Source of the DNA: Nitrospiria bacterium
Lineage (GTDB): Bacteria > Nitrospirota > Nitrospiria > SBBL01 > JAADHI01
Assembly: GCA_945787655.1 (NCBI GenBank)
Contig: CALZIJ010000009.1
Span: 67,588 to 105,436 of the forward strand
Direction: 5' to 3'
DNA length: 37,849 bases
The notes below the pieces were generated by a model, which was not told the origin of the DNA, did no database searches, and saw only the letters and a program-made list of their open reading frames with translations. The translations under genes were made by a program, and so were the position numbers. This document shows, piece after piece, positions 16,784 to 25,823 of this stretch (positions are counted from its first letter, which is position 1; each line of letters opens with the position of its first letter).

Positions 16784-18616
16784 CTAGTCCCGTTTTGGAT
16801 AGGGAACCTGCTCCAATACTTTTTTGGCATCATCTGGAAAGACACTGCATCGATTTTCTAAAAAAAGCTCTGAGAATTTTAATGCAGAGGCCAAATTCAG
16901 AATGGTTAAGGTCGAATCTTTTTCTCCTGAAAAATGGCTTGCCACCAGCGCACTGGCTTGTTTGCGGTCGATGACCTCGCTGAGCGCCGAGCAGCTGTTG
17001 ACCTGATCCAGCAAATAGGTTTTCAAGCGGGTATCGGTTAAGGTATCCCGCCGTGCATCCTTGTGTTTGGCCTTATACCCGATCCGCGTATTTCTAAACA
17101 CCTTGGAAAGCACCCGATTAATCAGATTTTGAGTCAGGCTGACTGAAATAGGTCTTCCGGTGGCCTGGTAGGGCACATCCTTTATTTTTTCGTTGAGCGT
17201 CAAACAGGACATTTTTTCCCACAAGGCTTCCTGCCGGAATCGAAGCGGGACTCGGAAATAAAAATCCAGCAAGCGATTGTCGATAAAAAACATGATTCCT
17301 TTGAAATAATATCCGTTTATTTGTGCTGAATTATAGGTCGTTCGCGGCTCGCGATTTCTGAAATACCATGAAATAAAGCGATTCACAAAACAGGGATCAT
17401 CCATTTCATCGAAACTTTGAACAAAAGCCTCTTTTGCCAATACCGCCTGCTTTTTATAATAATCAGTTTTGAGAATCCCGGACCAATTGTCGACACTTTT
17501 TTGGCTCAAGCGATCAAAAGTCAATGAAATTTTATCCGTCATGCCCGTTGGATACAACATGTAGGGCTGGATGAGTTTGGTCGAAACGAGTCCGATTGTT
17601 CCGCCGTGTGAATAGTTTTTGACCCCGCGATCCAATAAAAAGGGATGATATTTTGTGGATGTGAAACTTTTTATATTGGTTTCTGACGCCGTGAGCCAAA
17701 CCACGAGCGATAAGATGTCGGAATAGGTGGTGCTGACTCCGGGTTCGGTAATGAATTGGTGGTTAAAAAAACCCAGACGTTCGGAGGTCATTCGTCCATA
17801 CGTCAAGTCCCGCGACCCTTCAAAACCGTAGGTCACTGTCTCGGCGGAGATGCCTGCCTTCTCCGCAGCGGCAGCAATCAGACGGCTGTCCAGCCCGCCC
17901 GACAGAAAGATTTTGATGTCTTTAAAATAAGCAAAGCGTTCTTTAGTGGCCTCGATCAGACGCTGGTTAAATTCCTGGGATATCCCGCGCAAGTCGAGAT
18001 CAAAATAATTGCCGAAAACCGGCTCCCAATAGGTTTTTTGCTCGGCCTTGAAATCTTCGATAGTAACCATGCTCGCCGGCCCCAGCCTCTGGACACCTTC
18101 CAGAAGCGTTCCATCTCCAAACACATAACCAAAGACAAAGAACCGATACAAACTTTGCAAATCAAGTACAGGCTCACGGGACAGACAAACCAGAATCGAA
18201 CGGATATTTGAGGCCATCACCACGGCCTGTTCTTCCTGATAAAGGTAGAGGTTGTAGAGTGATGAACGGCAGGTATATCCCCTTAAGGCATGGCTTCTTC
18301 GGTCATAGATCACCAGGCTGAAATTCCCGTTCAGCGCCTCGATAAAACGATCTCCTTCCGCAAGATATTTTTCCAGCACCCACGATAGGTGATCGACATT
18401 AACGATATCACCTTCCAGAACCATCACATGGGAATCCAATTGATGAATGTTTTTTGTTAAACCCGCCTCAAGTGAAACGATACAAACATGGTCATCGACA
18501 TACACTTCTTTTTTCAGGTCAACGTTGGGCAAAACATTGACTTGCTCCAGTTTCCGAAGCACTTCCTTTTCATGGTATTGCCCACCCTTGTTAGAAGCGT
18601 AAACAGCGAACGGCAT
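16784..18616 (-). CDS. Asparagine-synthase-like protein lacking the glutaminase cysteine
   Basis: A 610-residue protein with the two-domain layout of AsnB. The C-terminal ATP-pyrophosphatase domain is intact at its core (IFLSGGLDSRLIAAAAEKAG, SGGLDS at 239-244). The N-terminal domain reads MPFAVYAS instead of MCGI, so the catalytic Cys2 that releases ammonia from glutamine is absent; the domain fold seems kept (ALNGNFSLVIYDRRSHALRGY). Such homologues in polysaccharide clusters may use free ammonia, another amine, or form a different amide. The other asparagine-synthase gene (21315-23210) keeps its Cys. Role inferred: amidation of a uronic acid or related step. Confidence 0.85.
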   Translation of the reverse strand: MPFAVYASNKGGQYHEKEVLRKLEQVNVLPNVDLKKEVYVDDHVCIVSLEAGLTKNIHQLDSHVMVLEGDIVNVDHLSWVLEKYLAEGDRFIEALNGNFSLVIYDRRSHALRGYTCRSSLYNLYLYQEEQAVVMASNIRSILVCLSREPVLDLQSLYRFFVFGYVFGDGTLLEGVQRLGPASMVTIEDFKAEQKTYWEPVFGNYFDLDLRGISQEFNQRLIEATKERFAYFKDIKIFLSGGLDSRLIAAAAEKAGISAETVTYGFEGSRDLTYGRMTSERLGFFNHQFITEPGVSTTYSDILSLVVWLTASETNIKSFTSTKYHPFLLDRGVKNYSHGGTIGLVSTKLIQPYMLYPTGMTDKISLTFDRLSQKSVDNWSGILKTDYYKKQAVLAKEAFVQSFDEMDDPCFVNRFISWYFRNREPRTTYNSAQINGYYFKGIMFFIDNRLLDFYFRVPLRFRQEALWEKMSCLTLNEKIKDVPYQATGRPISVSLTQNLINRVLSKVFRNTRIGYKAKHKDARRDTLTDTRLKTYLLDQVNSCSALSEVIDRKQASALVASHFSGEKDSTLTILNLASALKFSELFLENRCSVFPDDAKKVLEQVPYPKRD

Positions 18617-18643
18617 AATGTCCTCTATGATTGTGGTGCGCTT

Positions 18644-20125
18644 TTATATTCTCACCCGTAATTTCCCGTTTTTAAACTGGAGTTCCTTCCACACAAAAAA
18701 GAGACTCAAAACCACAAACTCCAACCCCACGACTGGAATCCAGAAAAGATGTTGTACGTTTAAGTATAACCCATTAAACGCATAGAGCCCGGCAAATAAA
18801 ACCATTGGAATCAGCATCACTTTCAAATAATATTCCTTAAAGTTTAACTTTATTTTAATGATGGAATATATGGGCGTAATCAATCCGCTGGTCACTACGA
18901 CCGTAATCAAAGATCCCAACGCAATGCCGTAGACACCATAGATCCTGACCAGAAAAACACTCAGCCCCAGATTTAACACCATTTCAAAAAATCCCAGCAC
19001 GCCAAAAAACCGATTATAACCGAGTCCGACAAGCACGTGAATCAGCATGCTTTGACTCATCATAAATGTTTTTGCCAAAATCAGTATCATTAAAACTTCC
19101 CAGGAAAGATCGTAACCCTCGCCCATCCAGAGTGCAATAAACTGACGACCAAACAAAAGGGCCATCAAGGTCGTCCCCAGAAAAAAACTCATTGTATACT
19201 TCGGCATGATCAGCGCCATTTTTTTAATTTCTTCATGCTGATTATCTGTATTGAGTTTACTTGCGAAAGGAAGGATTGTGGCCCGGAGGTCTTTGGGAAT
19301 TTTAGCAAGATATCGCAGCAGGCTTTCCGCAATAGAGTAGGCGGCCACGGTTTTCATATCGAGGAACATACCGACTAAAAGGATATCTGTTCGCTCAAGA
19401 ATTCGAATCGACATTTGTCTCAAAAAATTAAAAAAAGCAAAAACATAAGTGCCTTTCATTGATTTGAAATCAATCCAGGTTTTGGAAAACTGGATAAATG
19501 GACAAATTTTTCGCACCTGATAAATCAGAACAGAAGTGAGTATCAAAGTCTCCACCAGCACGGTAAGCGAGGCGATGATCAGACCGTATCCAAGTTTAAG
19601 GACAATGATCATCGCCAGACTGCGAAGAATAGAAAAACTGGTATCCACCGTATTAACAAGGACAAACTTCCGCTGACTGACAATCACGCCTCTGAAGATA
19701 CTGCCAATGGCCCCCACGCAAAAATTAATCGCCACAATCCCGAACAGCATTTTGGTCTCTTCTACATATTCCGGCTGGAGATTAAAGATACGATCGACAT
19801 TCATGACCAACACCATCAACACCAAAAAGATAACCGGGAAAATAAATCCGTAGGACGCGATTGTTGTATTTAAAAGTCTGTTGGCGGAATCGTATTCTTT
19901 TTTCCCGCTATAATCCGCAAAATATTTGGTCACCGTCGTTCGAATGCCAATATCCAGAATGCCATAATACCCGGTCAAGGACATCGCAATAGACCATATG
20001 CCGTAGCGTTCATCGCCAAAGGAATGGACAATAATCGGGGTGGCGATAAAGGCCAGAAGATAGGAAAAAAAAGTCCCCGTCCAATTGGCCAAAACAGCGA
20101 TTCCAAACTCTTTTTTTAAAGACAT
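18644..20125 (-). CDS. Wzx-like lipid-linked oligosaccharide flippase
   Basis: A 493-residue integral membrane protein with about 12-14 hydrophobic segments, starting FGIAVLANWTGTFFSYLLAF, followed by SFGDERYGIWSIAMSLTGYYGILDIGI. This N-terminal pattern is typical of the MATE-related polysaccharide exporters (Wzx/RfbX). It would flip undecaprenyl-linked repeat units across the inner membrane. No Wzy polymerase is labelled, but the O-antigen-ligase-like gene at 23222-24586 could serve that function. The gap to the upstream glycosyltransferase is 54 bases. Confidence 0.9.
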   Translation of the reverse strand: MSLKKEFGIAVLANWTGTFFSYLLAFIATPIIVHSFGDERYGIWSIAMSLTGYYGILDIGIRTTVTKYFADYSGKKEYDSANRLLNTTIASYGFIFPVIFLVLMVLVMNVDRIFNLQPEYVEETKMLFGIVAINFCVGAIGSIFRGVIVSQRKFVLVNTVDTSFSILRSLAMIIVLKLGYGLIIASLTVLVETLILTSVLIYQVRKICPFIQFSKTWIDFKSMKGTYVFAFFNFLRQMSIRILERTDILLVGMFLDMKTVAAYSIAESLLRYLAKIPKDLRATILPFASKLNTDNQHEEIKKMALIMPKYTMSFFLGTTLMALLFGRQFIALWMGEGYDLSWEVLMILILAKTFMMSQSMLIHVLVGLGYNRFFGVLGFFEMVLNLGLSVFLVRIYGVYGIALGSLITVVVTSGLITPIYSIIKIKLNFKEYYLKVMLIPMVLFAGLYAFNGLYLNVQHLFWIPVVGLEFVVLSLFFVWKELQFKNGKLRVRI

Positions 20126-20179
20126 CTTAATGCACTATTATCGGGAAATATATAATCCGTTTGACGTGGTAAACGAGGT

Positions 20180-21301
20180 TTAATAAAAACCCTTCGCAGC
20201 GCAAACATCCTGGTAGAGGGCGTCGTAGCGTGAAACCATTCTTTTTAGGCTATACTCCTCTTCCACGAGCGTTCGGCCCGCCTTTCCATATTGTATCCTG
20301 TTTTCAGGGAAAAGAACCATTTCATGAATGGCCTGAGCCAGGGCTTCAGGGTCTTCGGAAGGAAACAGCAAACCGGTCCGTTCTTGCCTGACCAGTTCAG
20401 GATTACCGCCAACATCAGTCGCGATCACCGGCAAAGCACAACTCATCGCTTCAAGGATAGTGTTCGACATCCCCTCACTGAGTGACGGCAGTACAAAAAG
20501 ATCCATCGTATTCATGACTTCAGGCATATCTGCCCGGCGTCCTGCAAACAACACCTGCGCCTCCATTCCCAAATCTGAAACCAGGGTTTGGAGTTTACTT
20601 TTGAGAGGGCCATCGCCAACGAGCATCAGTTTCAAATTGGCCATTTTTTTAGACGCCAAAGCAAATCCCCGAATCAGAAGCGCCTGATTCTTCACCGGCA
20701 TGAATCTGCCGGCCGTTCCGATAACAATGTCATCTTTTTTATAACCCAATGCCTGCCTTGTGAAGAGGCGGTCTTTTGCGGGGAAAAACCGCTCCGTATC
20801 CACCCCGTTGCAAATAACCAGTATCTTCTCTTTGGGAAATTCAACGGTTTCGGCCAGACGCGATCGATGCGGCTCTGAAACAGAAAGCACGCGGTCCGCC
20901 AGATGCCAGACCTTCCGTTGTACAGACAGATTCAATCGTTTTTTCTGAATGGTTCCATGCTCACCGTGAATAAGGCCGGGCACCCTGGATAATTTTGCAC
21001 CGGCGACGCCTTCACACAGCGTGCCCCAGGCATGCGTATGGACAATATCCGCTTGCCAACTTTTGAGTAGCCGACTCAGGCGAAAAGGGAGCCCAAAATC
21101 GTTCCCCGGCTTTTTCCCCAAATCAAATAACGACGTCTGTTTTGTATCCACACGTTTTTCCTGGCTGCCTTGACCCACAAAAGCACATATTGCACTTTCA
21201 ACATGATCCTGGTCGATATGGTTGACGATGTTAATAATGCCGTTCTCAGCCCCTCCCGCACCTAATTGGTGGATGAGGTGCATTACTTTAATTCTGCGCA
21301 T
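20180..21301 (-). CDS. GT4 glycosyltransferase resembling exosortase-A-locus sugar transferases
   Basis: A 373-residue GT-B enzyme. Seen: VMHLIHQLGAGGAENGIINI near the N-terminus, IVHTHAWGTLCEG, IHGEHGT, VSEPHRSRL, ICNGVDTERF, GTAGRFMPVKNQALLI and the donor-site SEGMSNTILEAMSCALPVIATDVGG with E-x7-E. The N-terminal pattern and the GEHG segment resemble the sugar transferases found with EpsH/exosortase A (remembered family likeness, not a search). I start at the ATG at 21301, 13 bases after the asnB stop, because it puts the conserved RRIKVMHL strand at the N-terminus; the ATG at 21349 would overlap asnB. Confidence 0.9.
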   Translation of the reverse strand: MRRIKVMHLIHQLGAGGAENGIINIVNHIDQDHVESAICAFVGQGSQEKRVDTKQTSLFDLGKKPGNDFGLPFRLSRLLKSWQADIVHTHAWGTLCEGVAGAKLSRVPGLIHGEHGTIQKKRLNLSVQRKVWHLADRVLSVSEPHRSRLAETVEFPKEKILVICNGVDTERFFPAKDRLFTRQALGYKKDDIVIGTAGRFMPVKNQALLIRGFALASKKMANLKLMLVGDGPLKSKLQTLVSDLGMEAQVLFAGRRADMPEVMNTMDLFVLPSLSEGMSNTILEAMSCALPVIATDVGGNPELVRQERTGLLFPSEDPEALAQAIHEMVLFPENRIQYGKAGRTLVEEEYSLKRMVSRYDALYQDVCAAKGFY

Positions 21302-21314
21302 TTTTATGATCGGG

Positions 21315-23210
21315 TTAAGGGCATGAATGCTTAGAGGCAACCGCTTCAATTTTTGGATGGGTCTTTAAAAACCAGGTTTCGTACCATAACTGAAACATCA
21401 ACATCATCCACAATAGCCGCTCGTATTGTCTTTCGCCAGAAAGATGTTGGGCAATGACTTTTTGGACAAACGCAGGATTTAAAATACCGTTGTCCGCGAT
21501 TCTTTTTTCTGAAAGCGTTTCCATTAACAAGGGCTTTAACGCGCCGCGATACCAATCATTTAACGGAATGGAAAATCCGGTTTTTTGATGTGTAAACACT
21601 TCTTCGGGCAACATTTTGTGAAAGGCCTTTTTAAGGATATCCTTCGTACTGTGACCGGTCACTTTCATTTCGGGTGGAATCGTCATCGCCAGCTCAACCA
21701 GGTGGTGATCTAAAAATGGCGCCCGCGTTTCCAGAGAATTGGCCATACTCATCCGATCCACCTTGGTCAGAATATCATCCGGCATATATACTTTCATATC
21801 AAAATACATGCACTGATTTAAAAGCGCCTGGTCTTCCAATAAAACAGATTCCGCCACGTCATAGGGAGACGCATTTTTGGCTTGTGTTGAAAATTCGAGG
21901 GTAAAGAGTTCCCTTAAAATGGTCTCCCGTGTTCCAATGCTGAAAAATGCATAATCGTCATATTTTAAACCTTCCAGAAACGCTTTCCCCTTAAATCCAA
22001 AGGGCAGCCTTTCGCCTAAATGCCGTGACATGGCATTCCGAAAGGCCTTGGGCATCCCGGACATAAACCCCCGGTCCAAAATTCTTTGATAACGGGTATA
22101 CCCCCCAAAAAGTTCATCACCACCATCTCCGGAAATCGCAACCGTCACATGGTTTTTAGTCAGTTGAGAAACCAAAAACGTAGGCAATGCCGACGAGTCT
22201 CCAAACGGCTCGTCGAAGGCCCAAAGAATGTCATCAATCAAGCCCAGGGCATCGGGACGGGCAATGAGTTCATGATGATCGGTTCCATATTTTTGGGCGA
22301 CTGACCGTGCAAAGGGCAACTCACTTTTTTTATCGTTTTCAAGCCCGATCGAAAAGGTTTTTACAGGCGCATTGCTCATCTGGCTCATCAGAGCCACCAT
22401 AATGCTTGAATCAATTCCACCGCTTAAAAAAGCACCCAGCGGCACATCACTGATCAAACGGTTTTTGACGGAATGACTTAAACTTGCCCTGACCTTTTCA
22501 CAAAATTCATCCTGGGAAAACGGGCCGGGCTGCTGATAGCGTGCGTTCCAATAGCGCCTCTTCTCTATCTTGTTATTTTGATAGACCAGGTATTCACCGG
22601 GAAACAGTTTGTAAACATGCTCATAAATTGCAAAGGGGGCCGGGATATAATTAAACGTAAAATAATGAGACACTGCTCTGGGAGACAATTCTTTTTTAAA
22701 CTTGGGGTGACACAACATGGATTTGATCTCTGAAGCAAAAATAAAATCACCCTGCATCTCCGTATAATAAAGCGGTTTTTCCCCCATACGGTCCCGTGCC
22801 AGTATCAATTTCTGGGCCTTGATATCCCATAAGGCAATGGCAAACATTCCATTTAAATGTTGTAAAAATTCTTCACCATAACTTTCATAGAGATGGACGA
22901 TCACTTCGGTATCTGTCTGCGTATAGAATTGATGTCCTTTTTGAATTAAGTCTTTCTTTAGATCCAGAAAATTATAAATTTCCCCATTAAAAACGACGAC
23001 CAGTGATTGGTCTTCGTTATAAATCGGCTGCGAGCCGGAAGAAAGGTCAATAATTTTAAGCCGGCGCATGCCCAAAGCCACAGGACCGTCCAGAAAATAG
23101 CCTGCCTCATCGGGCCCCCGGTGATGAATCACATCACACATGGAATGCAAAACAGCCTGGTCCGAACCCCTGATCCCCGACTGCCTATAAAAACCCGTAA
23201 TGCCACACAT
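21315..23210 (-). CDS. asnB: Asparagine synthase (glutamine-hydrolysing) family amidotransferase
   Basis: A 631-residue class II glutamine amidotransferase joined to an ATP-pyrophosphatase domain. Cys2 in MCGITGFYRQSG is the glutaminase nucleophile; HHRGPDEAG, VVFNGEIYNF and QTDTEVIVHLYE complete the glutaminase site. The synthetase motif SGGIDS lies at 263-268, followed by SGDGGDELFGGYTRY. The family is frequent in polysaccharide loci, where it probably amidates a uronic acid or modifies another precursor rather than making asparagine. It sits between the ligase-like gene (11-base gap) and a glycosyltransferase. Confidence 0.92.
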   Translation of the reverse strand: MCGITGFYRQSGIRGSDQAVLHSMCDVIHHRGPDEAGYFLDGPVALGMRRLKIIDLSSGSQPIYNEDQSLVVVFNGEIYNFLDLKKDLIQKGHQFYTQTDTEVIVHLYESYGEEFLQHLNGMFAIALWDIKAQKLILARDRMGEKPLYYTEMQGDFIFASEIKSMLCHPKFKKELSPRAVSHYFTFNYIPAPFAIYEHVYKLFPGEYLVYQNNKIEKRRYWNARYQQPGPFSQDEFCEKVRASLSHSVKNRLISDVPLGAFLSGGIDSSIMVALMSQMSNAPVKTFSIGLENDKKSELPFARSVAQKYGTDHHELIARPDALGLIDDILWAFDEPFGDSSALPTFLVSQLTKNHVTVAISGDGGDELFGGYTRYQRILDRGFMSGMPKAFRNAMSRHLGERLPFGFKGKAFLEGLKYDDYAFFSIGTRETILRELFTLEFSTQAKNASPYDVAESVLLEDQALLNQCMYFDMKVYMPDDILTKVDRMSMANSLETRAPFLDHHLVELAMTIPPEMKVTGHSTKDILKKAFHKMLPEEVFTHQKTGFSIPLNDWYRGALKPLLMETLSEKRIADNGILNPAFVQKVIAQHLSGERQYERLLWMMLMFQLWYETWFLKTHPKIEAVASKHSCP

Positions 23211-23221
23211 CGGCTTTCCTA

Positions 23222-24586
23222 TTAAACCTTGTTCACTGCCCTGTTTGAGTCGCTGGAAGGGATGTCGTATTCTAATTCGACTTCTTCGTCCTCTTCTTCA
23301 GATGCTTTTTCGATGCTTTGTTTCAGAATTTCATTCTGCTGGATGTTGCTTAAAGCCGTCGCCAAGGCGCAGTACCAATATACCCCTTCCCCATAAATAC
23401 GACTTCCAAAGGTCGCGGACACCAGGAAACCGACGAGAGCCACTTCAATCGCCACGCTTTCAACATAATAAAAGTTGTCGTGATCCGTTCCGGAACGGCG
23501 CCGGATTTTATGGAGTTCTAAAAACGTACTGAAATAAAAAATAAAAAACAGAAAAAACCCCTGAATACCCCAATCTGTCGCCATGAGTAGAAATGTGTTG
23601 TGGACAGAACGGGGTTCCCCTCCATGTTTTTCAACAATTTCAGGAATATAAACATGACTATAGGCTTGAAAACCACCGCCGCCTTTTCCAAAGGGATAAT
23701 CCGAAACCATTTTCAACGCGCCAACCCACGAGTCGATCCTTCCCATTGCCGAGCCGTCCTCTTCATAGCTCTGAATGGTTTGCAGCCGGTTTAATATACG
23801 TTCATCCGCCAGGAAGGTAAACAATACGCCTGCCAAAACAAGTCCGATTATGATCCGGCTTCTGTTTTGGCTTTTACTAAGGACAAGAATCGTCACCAAC
23901 ATCAAAGCGATTCCCAAAAAAGCCCCGCGGCTGTTACACAATACCAGTGCATTTAAAATAAAAGGGGCCGCAGCAATTGCCCCGAGCTTCTCCCATTTAT
24001 TCCCAAAGAGCGTCAGGTTTCCAATAAACGGAAGGCTCATGATGAGATGATTGGCCAGGTGATTGCTTCCCCGGATACCGGGGGCGCCAATATTTTCAAG
24101 GCGTCCGCCCACCATATCCCCTTTGGTATAGGCCAACCAGCCGAGCAAAAAATTACCCCATATCTGCACCCAGATAAACATGCGGTAGTGCATGCGGGTT
24201 TTGACAATGTTGACAATCAGGTAGTACAGGACAACCAGTTTAATAAAGTCGACGACGGCTTCCTGATTTTCTTTGGGGTCCGCCGCAAAAAGACTGACAA
24301 ACAACATATTGATGATAATAAGAATCAGCCATTTTAACTGGGGTATTCTGGAAAATGCTTCTTTCGCGTAACTTCCTCTTTTGAGTAAATAACTCGCTAA
24401 CAGCACGATGGCCGCGTAAAAAGACCAGCGGTACAGCCCGACCTTGACGCCTCTGGCCCACGAAAACTGGGTATAAAAAGTAAACATATAGGTTAACAAA
24501 CCGATGATGGGACCCTTGATAAAAGTGGTTCCCAAACCCCCGATATAGATAATCAACCACAGTAAACCTGTTTTTGAAACAGCCAT
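23222..24586 (-). CDS. O-antigen ligase/polymerase-like membrane protein (WaaL/Wzy type)
   Basis: A 454-residue inner-membrane protein with about 11-12 helices and one large periplasmic loop carrying SAMGRIDSWVGALKMVSDYPFGKGGGGFQAYS and HGGEPRSVHNTFLLMATDWG, the pattern of the O-antigen ligase domain. Together with LCNSRGAFLGIALML this resembles the O-glycosylation ligases of exosortase-A loci. It would polymerise repeat units or transfer glycan to an acceptor. The start at ATG 24586 lies 4 bases after the preceding stop; a start at 24712 would overlap the upstream glycosyltransferase. The C-terminal tail is highly acidic (ASEEEDEEVELEYD). Confidence 0.88.
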   Translation of the reverse strand: MAVSKTGLLWLIIYIGGLGTTFIKGPIIGLLTYMFTFYTQFSWARGVKVGLYRWSFYAAIVLLASYLLKRGSYAKEAFSRIPQLKWLILIIINMLFVSLFAADPKENQEAVVDFIKLVVLYYLIVNIVKTRMHYRMFIWVQIWGNFLLGWLAYTKGDMVGGRLENIGAPGIRGSNHLANHLIMSLPFIGNLTLFGNKWEKLGAIAAAPFILNALVLCNSRGAFLGIALMLVTILVLSKSQNRSRIIIGLVLAGVLFTFLADERILNRLQTIQSYEEDGSAMGRIDSWVGALKMVSDYPFGKGGGGFQAYSHVYIPEIVEKHGGEPRSVHNTFLLMATDWGIQGFFLFFIFYFSTFLELHKIRRRSGTDHDNFYYVESVAIEVALVGFLVSATFGSRIYGEGVYWYCALATALSNIQQNEILKQSIEKASEEEDEEVELEYDIPSSDSNRAVNKV

Positions 24587-24590
24587 GAGA

Positions 24591-25820
24591 TCAAGTTTCC
24601 CTGGAATACATGGTTTGTGGAAATGCCGTCCGGGTGCATATTTCCTGAAACACTTCTCCGACATGCGGCCAGGTGCAATTTCCTCTGACAAAATCAGAGG
24701 CATTTTGGCCAATCATTTTCCTTCTCTCCTCCTGGCCGAGCAAGCTTATAATCTCCTGGCTGAAACCAGATGCACCATCTTTTAAAATAATGTTTTCCCC
24801 GTCTTTAACAGATAGTCCTTCCGCCCCGATCGATGTTGAAAGAATGGCTTTTCCCATCGCCATGGCTTCATAAATCTTCATACGGGTGCCCCCGCCGATT
24901 CTGATCGGGACAATGTAAAGTGCCGCTTTGGCAATATAAGGGCGGACATCTTTTACCCAGCCAGTCAACTGAACTTCAGATACGCGGGTCAGTATTCTTT
25001 TTAAACGGGGGGAAGGGTTCCTTCCGACCACCTTCAAAACAATGTCCGGGATCGTTTTTTTGATTGAAGGCAGAATATCATGGATAAAAAAAATCACGGC
25101 ATCCTCGTTCGGAAGCCAATCCATCGATCCCACAAAAACCAGTGTGTTGGCTTCTATTTTTTCGGCTCGGGGCGTGTAATAATCGATATCGACCCCCGTT
25201 GGAATTTCCGCCACATTCTCCAATCCATACAAGGATTGAAAAGTGGCACGATCCTGTTTTGAAACAGCAATCACCGTGGTAAATTTACTGCAAATCCATT
25301 TCTCGAAATAAAACAGTTTTTTCCACTGCAGCCACCAGAATAGTTTCGATATAACACCGCGTGCCCCTTCAAAATGTCTTTTACACACCTGAGATTCCAC
25401 ATTGTGCTGGAATAAAATAGACGGCGTCCCGCCAATATTTTTAAAATTCAGCGCCGATTGGATAAAATCACACACCACCAGGTCATATTTTTCTTTTTCA
25501 TGCGCATCTTCGACCGCCAACTGCAACGCTCTGGAATGGTCATTGAGCACCGAAACCGGAAATAAAGAGAACATTTGGAAAAAGAGCCGCATAAAAAAAA
25601 GGGGAGAATATTTTTTGATTTCTTTCCAGGAAACAGGGATAAACCGGGTGCACAGCGTTTGTATTTCAGATAAATAAGGGCTGTCTTTCGGCGACTCAAC
25701 ATTTGAAATCAGCGTAATTTCGTTGATCTTGGCCAATTGCTCCAAGATTTTTCCTGTCCGGATTTTCCCGCCCGTGTCCATGGGCAAAAGAAAGCGTTGC
25801 GATAGAAAAAGAATCTTCAT
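24591..25820 (-). CDS. GT4 glycosyltransferase (GT-B fold)
   Basis: A 409-residue sugar transferase. The N-terminus MKILFLSQRFLLPMDTGGKI gives the acceptor-domain Gly-rich loop. Later come ILFQHNVESQVCKRH, VIAVSKQDRATF, EIPTGVDIDYYTP, LVFVGSMDWLPNEDAVIFF, VQLTGWVKDVRPYIAKAALY and the donor site GGGTRMKIYEAMAMGKAIL with conserved Glu. The GSMDWLPNEDAV segment is like that of the glycosyltransferases of EpsH/exosortase-A loci. It lies 3 bases after the dehydrogenase gene and 4 before the ligase-like gene, in a tight operon. Donor not determinable. Confidence 0.9.
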   Translation of the reverse strand: MKILFLSQRFLLPMDTGGKIRTGKILEQLAKINEITLISNVESPKDSPYLSEIQTLCTRFIPVSWKEIKKYSPLFFMRLFFQMFSLFPVSVLNDHSRALQLAVEDAHEKEKYDLVVCDFIQSALNFKNIGGTPSILFQHNVESQVCKRHFEGARGVISKLFWWLQWKKLFYFEKWICSKFTTVIAVSKQDRATFQSLYGLENVAEIPTGVDIDYYTPRAEKIEANTLVFVGSMDWLPNEDAVIFFIHDILPSIKKTIPDIVLKVVGRNPSPRLKRILTRVSEVQLTGWVKDVRPYIAKAALYIVPIRIGGGTRMKIYEAMAMGKAILSTSIGAEGLSVKDGENIILKDGASGFSQEIISLLGQEERRKMIGQNASDFVRGNCTWPHVGEVFQEICTRTAFPQTMYSRET

Positions 25821-25823
25821 CCC

